From NCBI RefSeq assembly GCF_030145145.1, contig NZ_JAQYWD010000048.1:1-36239 (forward strand): 36,239 bases of DNA, written 5' to 3'. The notes under the pieces are model-generated. The model was not told the DNA's origin. It was given only the letters and a program-made list of their open reading frames with translations, and did not search any database. Origin of the DNA: Desulfobacula sp. (GTDB taxonomy: Bacteria > Desulfobacterota > Desulfobacteria > Desulfobacterales > Desulfobacteraceae). The first letter of the stretch is position 1; each line of letters starts with the position of its first letter. Positions 6,901 through 14,912 of the stretch are shown here, in pieces. Position numbers and translations under genes: made by a program.

Positions 6901-7792
6901 TATAGGTTAATTTGTTCCGGCCGGTTTCCTTTGATTTATAAAGGGCTTTATCCGTCCGGCCGATAAAGGATCTAAGATTTTCTCCTTCCGCAAGTTCGGT
7001 GGCACCAATACTGACAGTGACCGATCGTTGAATACCCGGTTCCGGTTCAAAGAGATGAGAACTAATGCTGTCTTTTATCCTTGCACCCACCACACAGGCC
7101 TTTTGGAGACGGGTTTCCGGCAACAGGATGGCAAACTCTTCACCGCCATACCGATAGGCTGTATCCATGGATCTCATGCAGGAATCAATGATTTTTCCAA
7201 TTCCCATCAGCACCTTGTCACCTTCAAGATGTCCCCAGGTATCGTTATAGACTTTGAAAAAATCAATATCTAGAATGAGCAATGAGAGGGAACGGGAATA
7301 CCGGTTATACCGCTTGATCTCCGTTTTTATTTGGGAGAAAAAGTGTCGCGAGTTATGCAGTCCGGTTAATGCGTCGGTAATGGCCAGTTTTTCAAGTTCC
7401 TTTAAAAGCTTTAATCGTTCTTTTTTAAATTCAGCTTCCCTTAAAACCCTTTTGATTCGCAAATCAAGTTCTTCAAAGCGAAAGGGTTTGAAAATAAAGT
7501 CGCTGGCACCTGCCTGAACCGCTTTTTCATAGGAATATTTGGCGCTGTAGCCGGTCATGACCATGACATCCGTATTATACATTTCTTTTATCTTCCGGGT
7601 GAGTGCCAGTCCGTCCATGCCACGCATCCGGATATCCGTCAGGACAACATCTGCTTCAAAGGACTCCAGGATTTTTAATGCGTCATCTGCATTCAAGGCA
7701 GTTCTAACCGTATAACTAGAAATTTTCAGGTACGATTCAACAGACTCTTTAATGGCGATGTCGTCATCAACGATAAGGATAGAATAGGGCAC
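6875..7792 (-). CDS. Response regulator diguanylate cyclase (REC-GGDEF)
   Basis: A 305-residue regulator predicted to make cyclic di-GMP when phosphorylated. The N-terminal receiver (1-120) has the acidic pocket DDD (9-11), phosphoacceptor Asp53 in LTDIRMRGMDG, and the FKPF lysine. A helical linker (about 120-140) leads to a GGDEF domain with an active GGEEF site (near residue 217). An RxxD motif (RSMD) lies five residues before the active site and is the classic inhibitory I-site, so product feedback is likely. The start is GTG at 7792, with GGAG about 8 bases upstream. It is divergent from lepA and its 3' end abuts the nadC remnant. No cognate kinase is adjacent. Confidence 0.92.
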   Translation of the reverse strand: MPYSILIVDDDIAIKESVESYLKISSYTVRTALNADDALKILESFEADVVLTDIRMRGMDGLALTRKIKEMYNTDVMVMTGYSAKYSYEKAVQAGASDFIFKPFRFEELDLRIKRVLREAEFKKERLKLLKELEKLAITDALTGLHNSRHFFSQIKTEIKRYNRYSRSLSLLILDIDFFKVYNDTWGHLEGDKVLMGIGKIIDSCMRSMDTAYRYGGEEFAILLPETRLQKACVVGARIKDSISSHLFEPEPGIQRSVTVSIGATELAEGENLRSFIGRTDKALYKSKETGRNKLTYIIPEPNTP

Positions 7793-7832
7793 CTGTTTTC
7801 TCCATGGTTATGGTCTCTAATGCGAGCTTTTC

Positions 7833-7861
7833 TTGACTATTTTCAACTCAATTGATAAATA
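7833..7861 (+). promoter_or_regulatory. Sigma-70 type promoter for lepA
   Basis: TTGACT (7833-7838), a 17-base spacer, then TAAATA (7856-7861), in the divergent gap between the REC-GGDEF gene and lepA. Confidence 0.5.
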
Positions 7862-7918
7862 TAACATAAAACTTATCGGGATACGTGGTGTTTGTCAATA
7901 TATTAGTTTGGAGTAAAA

Positions 7919-9721
7919 TTGAAGCAACAGATAAAGAATATTCGAAATTTCAGCATTATCGCCCATATTGATCATGGAAAGTCTACCCTGTCAGACAGAT
8001 TGATTCAACTTTCCGGCATTATTTCGGACAGGGATATGAAAGACCAAATACTGGATTCAATGGATATTGAAAGGGAAAGGGGCATTACGATTAAAAGTCA
8101 GACCGTGTCTCTTCCCTATACGGCGGAAGATGGCACACAATACCTGTTAAACCTTATTGACACACCAGGGCATGTGGATTTTTCATACGAGGTATCCAGG
8201 GCCCTGGCCGCCTGCGAAGGGGCGTTGATACTGGTGGATGCCAGTCAGGGGGTTGAAGCTCAGACCCTGGCAAATTTATATCTTGCCATGGAGCACGATC
8301 TGGAAATTATACCGGTGATCAATAAAATCGACCTGCCGTCTGCTGAAATCGACTTGGCCAAAGATCAGATTGAGGAGGACCTTGGGCTGAGCGCTGATGA
8401 TGTATTGATGGTGTCTGCCAAGACCGGTATGGGGGTTGATAAAATATTTGAGGCCGTTGTCAGAAAAATTCCCCCCCCTGTTTCATCGGAGGATTCTGTT
8501 TTCAAGGCCCTGATATTTGATTCTCATTATGATGCCTTCCGGGGGACCATTGTCCATTTCAGGATTTTTGAAGGCACCATTAAAAAAGGGGATAGAATCC
8601 AGTTCATGTCCAATGATGCCCAGTATAAAGTTGAAGAGGTGGGATTCTTCCAGATCCTGCGGCATCCTCAAGAGGAACTGGTTGCAGGGCAGGTGGGCTA
8701 CTTTATTGCGGGTATTAAAAATATCAGTGATGTGAAAACCGGTGATACGGTTACCATGGCCAGCAGACGCTGTGACAAACCCCTTGAGGGCTTTCGGGAA
8801 CCGACACCGGTGGTGTTTTCCTCCATGTATCCGGTGGCATCTGATGATTATGAGGAACTTACTGATGCGTTGGAAAAACTTAAGCTCAATGATGCCTCCT
8901 TGATTTATGAAAAAGACAGTTCCGCAGCCCTTGGGTTTGGATACCGGTGTGGATTTTTAGGACTGCTGCATCTTGAAGTCGTTCAGGAACGGCTTGAAAG
9001 GGAATACGATGTCTCCCTTATTCTGACATCGCCTTCGGTCCAGTATGAGATCACCTATACGGATGGTACGGTAAAAATTATTGATAACCCGGTTCAGTAT
9101 CCTGATCCGGCGGAAATTTCCCACGTTCGGGAACCGTTTATTAACGCTGCCATTATTGTGCCGGACAAATATATGGGGAATGTCATGCAGGTCTGCCACG
9201 AATTTCGGGGGGTCAGCAAAAACTACCAGTACCTGACCAGTAACCGCATGGAAATGAAGTTTGAACTGCCGCTGGCCGAGGTGGTATATGAGTTTTATGA
9301 CCGACTCAAAAGTGTGACCCAGGGATATGGGTCCTTTGATTATGAAATTGCCGGATACCAGGAGACAGACCTTGTAAGGCTTGATTTTATTATCAATGGA
9401 GAGCGGGTGGATGCTCTGTCTCAGCTGATACATCGGGATAAAGCCGAAGCCAGGGCCAGGAATGCCTGCAAGAAATTAAGGGAAGAAATTCCGCGACAGC
9501 AGTTTAAAATTCCCATTCAGGGTGCGATCGGCGGGAAAATTATTTCCCGGGAAACCATATCGGCTTTCAGGAAAGATGTAACCGCCAAATGTTATGGCGG
9601 GGATATTTCAAGGAAGCGAAAACTGCTTGAAAAACAGAAAAAAGGCAAAAAACGGATGAAAATGGTCGGGTCGGTGGAAATCCCTCAATCAGCATTTCTT
9701 TCTGTTTTAAAAACGGATTAA
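7919..9721 (+). CDS. lepA: Elongation factor 4 (ribosome back-translocase LepA)
   Basis: A 600-residue translational GTPase, the usual LepA length, that acts on ribosomes (back-translocation or subunit biogenesis). It shows the P-loop AHIDHGKST (15-23), the switch region RERGITIKSQTV, the DTPGHVDF G3 motif, NKIDLP G4 and SAKTG G5. EF-G-like domains follow, then the LepA-specific C-terminus with GGDISRKRKLLEKQKKGKKRMK. The start is TTG at 7919 with TTGGAG upstream; the protein begins KQQIKNIRNFSIIAHIDHG as expected, so this non-ATG start is well supported. A terminator follows at 9835. Confidence 0.97.
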   Translation: MKQQIKNIRNFSIIAHIDHGKSTLSDRLIQLSGIISDRDMKDQILDSMDIERERGITIKSQTVSLPYTAEDGTQYLLNLIDTPGHVDFSYEVSRALAACEGALILVDASQGVEAQTLANLYLAMEHDLEIIPVINKIDLPSAEIDLAKDQIEEDLGLSADDVLMVSAKTGMGVDKIFEAVVRKIPPPVSSEDSVFKALIFDSHYDAFRGTIVHFRIFEGTIKKGDRIQFMSNDAQYKVEEVGFFQILRHPQEELVAGQVGYFIAGIKNISDVKTGDTVTMASRRCDKPLEGFREPTPVVFSSMYPVASDDYEELTDALEKLKLNDASLIYEKDSSAALGFGYRCGFLGLLHLEVVQERLEREYDVSLILTSPSVQYEITYTDGTVKIIDNPVQYPDPAEISHVREPFINAAIIVPDKYMGNVMQVCHEFRGVSKNYQYLTSNRMEMKFELPLAEVVYEFYDRLKSVTQGYGSFDYEIAGYQETDLVRLDFIINGERVDALSQLIHRDKAEARARNACKKLREEIPRQQFKIPIQGAIGGKIISRETISAFRKDVTAKCYGGDISRKRKLLEKQKKGKKRMKMVGSVEIPQSAFLSVLKTD

Positions 9722-9834
9722 CCGATAAAACCAGATGCGTTTGTCAGTTCCCGGCCGCGATGGTTATCCGGGGCAACGGATGGAAAAATGAATCTTTCCT
9801 TGCGATTATGCTGAAAAAACGATAAGAATGAAGA

Positions 9835-9870
9835 AGAATCCTGATGACATAATCAGGGTTCTTTTTTTTT
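9835..9870 (+). terminator. Rho-independent terminator after lepA
   Basis: GAATCCTGAT and ATCAGGGTTC pair (with one G-T) around a GACATA-type loop, followed by a run of nine or more T. It lies between lepA and the small gene at 9894. Confidence 0.7.
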
Positions 9871-9893
9871 AACTTTAAAACCGGAGACAGCAT

Positions 9894-10271
9894 ATGAACA
9901 GCAACATTGGACAACCCGGCAAACTGGATTTTGTAGTGGACAAAAAAAACCTCTATCGGGAAGAATCCGTCACAGATCTCAAGATTGCCAATATACAGCG
10001 AATGGTGCCGGTGCACGTTGACGGATCGGAAGACACCAGCCGGGAGCCTATTTTCCTGGGACGAACCCAGCTTTCCACTCCCCAGGGTCCTATCCCGATC
10101 CAGGCCATCCTTGAGGCCAAGACACTTGAAGATGCCATGGACCTGTTTCCGAAAGCCATGGAAGCTGAAACCCAGAAAGTGGTAGAGAGTTTCAAACAGA
10201 TGCAGGCTCAGCAGGCACAGCAGAAAAAAGCGGAGCAATCCAGAATTATTGTTCCAGGAATGAACAATTGA
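9894..10271 (+). CDS. Small cytoplasmic protein of unknown function
   Basis: A 125-residue protein with a GGAGA ribosome site before its ATG. There is no signal peptide or membrane segment. The middle contains a mixed region (IANIQRMVPVHVDGSEDTSREPIFLGRTQL) that reads like a beta-rich fold. The last third is a Gln/Ala-rich helix (FKQMQAQQAQQKKAEQ), probably a coiled coil. I do not recognise a named family, though codon use and the ribosome site make it a convincing gene. It stands alone between the lepA terminator and a long gene-free stretch, so context gives no role. Confidence 0.65.
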   Translation: MNSNIGQPGKLDFVVDKKNLYREESVTDLKIANIQRMVPVHVDGSEDTSREPIFLGRTQLSTPQGPIPIQAILEAKTLEDAMDLFPKAMEAETQKVVESFKQMQAQQAQQKKAEQSRIIVPGMNN

Positions 10272-10717
10272 TTGTTTGATCGAACCTGAATAAAGGTATT
10301 TCAACTCACCATAAAATGGGTTTTCCACAGGTTATATGGCCTGGCAGGGCAGGGGGCTTGAAATATCTTTATTCTGCTATACCCCCTTCTTTCACATCAC
10401 TGGCTCTGGCGCGACTGCTGGTTTGTTAATTCCTCAACTCTCGGTCTTCAGCTTTAAAGAAAGCCTGACCCAAGCACAAATGGCCACCCCCGAAAGCTGA
10501 GTTAATTCGTAATAGTCGAAGTTTCTTATATGGTTTATTGCGATACAGCTGTGGGCCATGCGGATAAACGGATCGCATCCACATCCAGTGACTGAAAACG
10601 GCGCCTTAACGGGTTTCGTGGGCTGAAAGTGCCTTTTTTATAAAGAAAAGAGTTGACGAAATAACTCAAACCATATTGAATTCAAATCAGTAAAAATAAT
10701 AATGAAAGGTGAATGCC
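10272..10717. other. 446-base gap without a recognisable gene
   Basis: No convincing frame or RNA gene was recognised. The minus strand has short, stop-interrupted protein-like runs (for example SPRNPLRRRFQSLDVDAIRLSAWP), suggesting a decayed gene or repeat, but I cannot name it. Near the right end, TTGACG at about 10653 could be a -35 element for the catabolic cassette, without a good -10. Confidence 0.35.
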
Positions 10718-11482
10718 ATGGATTATGAATGCATTATTTATGAAAAAAAAGATCAGGTTGGCCTGATTCGGCTCAATCGGCCCAAGGTCCTCAATGCCAT
10801 GAATCGACAGCTCTGGATTGAGATGCAGGATGCCCTTGACAGCGCAAAACAGGATCATTCAATAAAGGCCTTGATCTTTACAGGTGAGGGCCGGGCATTT
10901 TCTACCGGAGCAGACCTTAAGGATTCAAAAGACAGAAGCATTGAGGCGTATCGAAGATACCTTGAATCGCTGCAGGAAGTATCGCGGAAAATCATTCGGT
11001 TTGAAAAACCCACCATTGCGGCCATTAACGGGTATGCACTGGGATCGGGGTATGAACTTGCCCTGGCCTGTGATATCCGGATTGCGGCCGAGGAAGCTTT
11101 GATCGGATCTCCTGAGGCAAAGGTAACCTCTTCTGTTACCGGGGGGGCATTCCGGCTTGTGCAGGATCTTGTGGGTCCGGGCAAGGCAAGGGAACTTCTC
11201 TTTACCGCAGAAAATATTACCGGGGAAGAGGCGCAAAAAATTGGATTGGTCAATCGAGCGGTTCCCCTTGACAGGTTAATGGATGAAGCCTTTGCCATGG
11301 CAAACAAAATTGTTGCCAACTCCGCTTTTTCTTTGAAGCTTATTAAAAAGGGTTTTCTCATGGCGCAGGGAGAGTGCAGCCTTGAGGCATTGATGGAGTA
11401 TGAGATTGAAGCCTGTCTGGCCTGTGTTTCTTCCAAAGAACGGGAACAGTCTTTAGATGATTTCGAGAATCGAAAAAAATAA
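10718..11482 (+). CDS. Enoyl-CoA hydratase/isomerase (crotonase family)
   Basis: A 254-residue crotonase-fold enzyme expected to hydrate trans-2-enoyl-CoA thioesters. The oxyanion-hole segment GRAFSTGADLKD (about 59-69) and the second loop INGYALGSGYELALACD are present. Both catalytic glutamates of true hydratases are conserved: Glu113 in GSGYE and Glu133 in GSPEAK. So dehydration/hydration activity is plausible rather than a sister activity. The ATG at 10718 is preferred because AAAGGTG lies 6 bases before it; a GTG three codons earlier overlaps that site. It is 14 bases upstream of the acyl-CoA synthetase gene and surely co-transcribed. The substrate is unknown. Confidence 0.88.
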   Translation: MDYECIIYEKKDQVGLIRLNRPKVLNAMNRQLWIEMQDALDSAKQDHSIKALIFTGEGRAFSTGADLKDSKDRSIEAYRRYLESLQEVSRKIIRFEKPTIAAINGYALGSGYELALACDIRIAAEEALIGSPEAKVTSSVTGGAFRLVQDLVGPGKARELLFTAENITGEEAQKIGLVNRAVPLDRLMDEAFAMANKIVANSAFSLKLIKKGFLMAQGECSLEALMEYEIEACLACVSSKEREQSLDDFENRKK

Positions 11483-11496
11483 TCAAAGGAAATAAA

Positions 11497-13629
11497 ATGT
11501 TAGAGAACGTTCTCAATGCCAAATCCGTTGCCATTATCGGTGCGTCAAAAAATAAAACAAAGCGGGGTTTTCAGGCCATTAAAACACTTCTGGCAGATGG
11601 GTATGAAGGGAAGATTTATCCGGTAAACCCAAAAGAGGAGATGATTTTGGGCATTCAGTGCTATAAAGATATTTCCCAAATTGAAGCCCCCATTGATCTT
11701 GCCTTGATTACAACCCCTGCCAGGACAATTCCGGATATTTTACGAAAATGCGGTGAAAAGAAGGTTGCCGGTGCCGTCATCATTGCTGGCGGTTTCAGGG
11801 AACTGGGTGCCAAGGGGAAAGCGCTTGAGAGCGAAGTTGTCACCGTGGCAAAACAGACGGGTGTCAGATTGATCGGACCCAATACGTCGGGCATGATAAA
11901 TCTTAAAACCAATATGAACCTTGTGGGCATCCAGAACGTTCCCAAAGGAAATATTGCCCTGCTCTGCCAGAGCGGAAATATGGCGTTGACCCTCATTACA
12001 GAGGCCACCATCCGCAAGCACGAGGGGTTTACCTATTATGTCGGTGTTGGGAACGAGTCGGATGTCAAGTTCCATGAGTACCTTGAATTTTTCAGGAATG
12101 ACCCGGACACCCGATCCATTCTCATATATGTCGAGGGAATGAGTGAGGGGCGAAAATTTCTCCAGGAAGCCCATAAAACAAGTATTAAAAAACCGATTAT
12201 CCTTTTAAAGAGCGGTCGGTCCGCCCCAGGTAAAAAGTCGGCTGGGTCACATACCGGCTCTCTGGCAGGAATGAGCGAAGTGGCAAATCGGGCCTATGGG
12301 CGTGCCGGCATTATTGTTATTGAGAATTCAGATGAGCTTTTCCCCGTAGCGGAAACCCTTTCAAGCCAGCCACCCATTAAGACCAATTCTATTGCCATTC
12401 TGGCCGATGGCGGGGGGCATGCCACCATTGCCGCAGACCTTTTGACGGATTATGGCATCCATCTGCCGGAATTATCTGACAAAACCCAAGAAAATTTAAG
12501 AAAAATTCTTCCCGAGTCGGCATCCGTTGTGAACCCTGTTGATGTGGCCGGCGGGACAGATGCAGATCCCAGCCTGTTTGCAGATTGTGCCAGAATTATT
12601 TTAAAGGATCCCAATGTGGGGGGGCTTCTGGTCGTGGGGCTGTTTGGCGGATATGGTATCCGGTTTGAAAAAAGCCTGGCCTTTGGAGAAGAGGCGGCAG
12701 CCCATCGATTCGGGGCCATGGTAAAAAAGAAAAATAAACCGATTATTGTGCATTCACTTTATAGTTCCTACGAGTCCCATGCCCTGGATTTGCTGCGGCA
12801 TTATGATATTCCGGTTCATGATTCCCTGGATATTTCATGCAAATGTGTGGCCTCACTATGTAAATATGGGAGTTATCTGAAATCCTATCATGCCAAAACC
12901 AATTTTGTGTTTAACTGGCGGGCCAAGGCAAAGAAAGAGGGCGATCAGATCATTGCAACGGCAAAAAAGGAGAACCGTCATGGGCTGTTAGAACATGAGG
13001 CAAAACGATTGATCCAGCTTCATGGCGCACCGACCTCGGTGGGGCAGGTGGCACGAACTGAAGATCAATCATGGGAAATTGCCCGGGAAATGAACAAGGC
13101 CGTTGTATTAAAAATCGTTTCGCCGGATATCCTGCATAAAAGCGATGCCTGCGGGGTGATGCTGAACCTGAGTTCTGAAAGTGACATTAGAAAAGGCTAC
13201 CAGCAGATCATAAAAAATGCCATGGCCTATAACCCGGATGCCGATATTAGGGGCGTCCTTGTAGCGCCAATGGCACAAAAGGGACTTGAAATCATTATCG
13301 GAACCAAAGTGGATGAACAGTTCGGCCCGGTCATCATGTATGGACTGGGGGGGATCATGGTTGAAATCATGAAGGATGTGACGTTCTGGGTATTGCCTGT
13401 CAATCCGACGTCTTGTAAGAAAATGTTGGAAGACACCCGTTCTTCTATCCTTTTAGATGGGGTAAGGGGTCAGAAAGGATATGATAAAAATGCATTGAAA
13501 AAATTAATCGCCATGTGCTCTGAGTTGATTGAAGCCTATCCTGAAATTGAGGAAATGGACCTGAACCCCGTGATTCTCTATGAAAAAGGACTGGATGTTG
13601 TGGATGCCAGGATCATACTCAAAAAATAA
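11497..13629 (+). CDS. ADP-forming acyl-CoA synthetase (acetate-CoA ligase type, fused subunits)
   Basis: A 710-residue enzyme of the NDP-forming acyl-CoA synthetase family. It interconverts acyl-CoA + ADP + Pi with acid + ATP + CoA, used either to conserve energy or to activate acids. The alpha part has a CoA-binding Rossmann domain (SVAIIGASKNKTKRG, 10-23), a ligase CoA domain with CQSGNMALT, and the phosphohistidine His252 in SAGSHTGSLAGM. The beta part (about 480-710) is an ATP-grasp domain with SPDILHKSDACGVML and MYGLGGIMVE. No acetyltransferase domain is attached. It follows the enoyl-CoA hydratase by 14 bases and precedes a TRAP transporter, so it probably acts on the transported acid. 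Confidence 0.9.
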   Translation: MLENVLNAKSVAIIGASKNKTKRGFQAIKTLLADGYEGKIYPVNPKEEMILGIQCYKDISQIEAPIDLALITTPARTIPDILRKCGEKKVAGAVIIAGGFRELGAKGKALESEVVTVAKQTGVRLIGPNTSGMINLKTNMNLVGIQNVPKGNIALLCQSGNMALTLITEATIRKHEGFTYYVGVGNESDVKFHEYLEFFRNDPDTRSILIYVEGMSEGRKFLQEAHKTSIKKPIILLKSGRSAPGKKSAGSHTGSLAGMSEVANRAYGRAGIIVIENSDELFPVAETLSSQPPIKTNSIAILADGGGHATIAADLLTDYGIHLPELSDKTQENLRKILPESASVVNPVDVAGGTDADPSLFADCARIILKDPNVGGLLVVGLFGGYGIRFEKSLAFGEEAAAHRFGAMVKKKNKPIIVHSLYSSYESHALDLLRHYDIPVHDSLDISCKCVASLCKYGSYLKSYHAKTNFVFNWRAKAKKEGDQIIATAKKENRHGLLEHEAKRLIQLHGAPTSVGQVARTEDQSWEIAREMNKAVVLKIVSPDILHKSDACGVMLNLSSESDIRKGYQQIIKNAMAYNPDADIRGVLVAPMAQKGLEIIIGTKVDEQFGPVIMYGLGGIMVEIMKDVTFWVLPVNPTSCKKMLEDTRSSILLDGVRGQKGYDKNALKKLIAMCSELIEAYPEIEEMDLNPVILYEKGLDVVDARIILKK

Positions 13630-13832
13630 GACCGCAAAAGTGAGGATTTAGACTTTACAAATAGGGTGCAGGATTGTAACTTTTATAAACGGTCTTTCTG
13701 TTGTCCGATCCGCTCTGGAAAGGCAATGTCAATTTTTATTAATCTTGTTCAACAAACTGAAGTGAAAGGAGGCGGAATATTTAACATAGCGCCATTAAAT
13801 TATATCTTTAACACTTAAATCAGGAGGTAAAG

Positions 13833-14816
13833 ATGAAAAAAGTATTAATTCTAACCACAGCACTTTTATTTGGAGCGGTCCTTTTTCTGGGAACCACTGT
13901 AACTCAAGTCCAGGCAAAAACAACCTTTGTGACCATTGGAACGGGCGGAATTACTGGGGTATACTATCCAACAGGGGGTGCCATTGCCAAGATCGTTAAT
14001 CAAAAGCGAAAAGAATATGGCATCCGATGTACTGTTGAATCCACCGGCGGTTCTGTTTTTAATATCAATGCCATTTTAGCCGGAGACCTTGATTTTGGCG
14101 TGGCGCAGTCAGATCGTCAGTACCAGGCGGTAAAAGGGGTTGCTGACTGGGCCGATAAAGGCCCTCAAAAAGACCTGCGCGCTGTATTTTCCATCCATGC
14201 AGAAACAGTTGACCTCATTGCGGCGGTAGACGCCAATATTAACAGCCTTGCGGATCTCAAGGGGAAAAGGGTCAATATTGGTAATCTTGGATCCGGATAT
14301 CGCCAGAATGCCATTGATGCGCTTGCGGCCAACGGGATCAATTGGGAGACCGATTTCCATGCGGAAAGCTTAAAAGCTGCCGAAGCCCCCGGATTGATTC
14401 AGGATAGTAGGATTGATGCCGCATTTTATACGGTGGGACATCCTTCCGGATATTATAAAGAAGCCACTTCAGGGACACGCAAGGTCAAATTTGTTCCAAT
14501 TTTAAATATCGAGAGCCTGTTGGAAAAATATCCTTATTATGCAAAGGCTGCCACGCTGATGAAAAACTATCCAGGTGCGGCCAATACCGAAGCAGCCGTC
14601 CCGACATTTGGCGTAAAAGCCACCTTTGTCACCTCTGCCAACGTACCGGACGACGTGGTTTATGCCATTACAAAAGAAGTGTTTGAGAATTTTGAACAAT
14701 TTACAAAATTGCACCCAGCTTATGCCGGTCTTACAAAAGAAGACATGCTGACCGGTCTTTCCGCTCCAATTCATTCCGGTGCCATGAAATACTACAAAGA
14801 AGCCGGTCTGAAATAG
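13833..14816 (+). CDS. TAXI-family TRAP transporter substrate-binding protein
   Basis: A 327-residue periplasmic receptor. The first ~29 residues form a Sec signal peptide (KK, hydrophobic core, cleavage after VQA). The mature part begins TTFVTIGTGGITGVYYPTGGAIAKIVN, the signature of TAXI-type (TRAP-associated extracytoplasmic immunogenic) receptors. It continues with the SVxNINAILAGDLDFGVAQSD and KGKRVNIGNLGSGYRQNA motifs of that family. TAXI receptors bind glutamate or other organic acids; the ligand cannot be read here. AGGAGG sits 7 bases before the ATG. It is 96 bases upstream of its permease and downstream of two CoA-pathway genes, pointing to uptake of the acid they process. Confidence 0.93.
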   Translation: MKKVLILTTALLFGAVLFLGTTVTQVQAKTTFVTIGTGGITGVYYPTGGAIAKIVNQKRKEYGIRCTVESTGGSVFNINAILAGDLDFGVAQSDRQYQAVKGVADWADKGPQKDLRAVFSIHAETVDLIAAVDANINSLADLKGKRVNIGNLGSGYRQNAIDALAANGINWETDFHAESLKAAEAPGLIQDSRIDAAFYTVGHPSGYYKEATSGTRKVKFVPILNIESLLEKYPYYAKAATLMKNYPGAANTEAAVPTFGVKATFVTSANVPDDVVYAITKEVFENFEQFTKLHPAYAGLTKEDMLTGLSAPIHSGAMKYYKEAGLK

Positions 14817-14912
14817 GTAATCTCTTTTAAACTGCTTTTAACTGTATGGGCAGTGGAGAAGACCGGATCGTTCAAGGCCTTTTCCACTGCTGTTCTCAAT
14901 CGGGTGAAAATT

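Noticed and set aside
9744..10328. 194-codon minus-strand frame opposite the small gene after lepA
   Set aside because: It spans the lepA terminator and the plus-strand gene with a good ribosome site; its sequence lacks any family features, so it is an antisense shadow.
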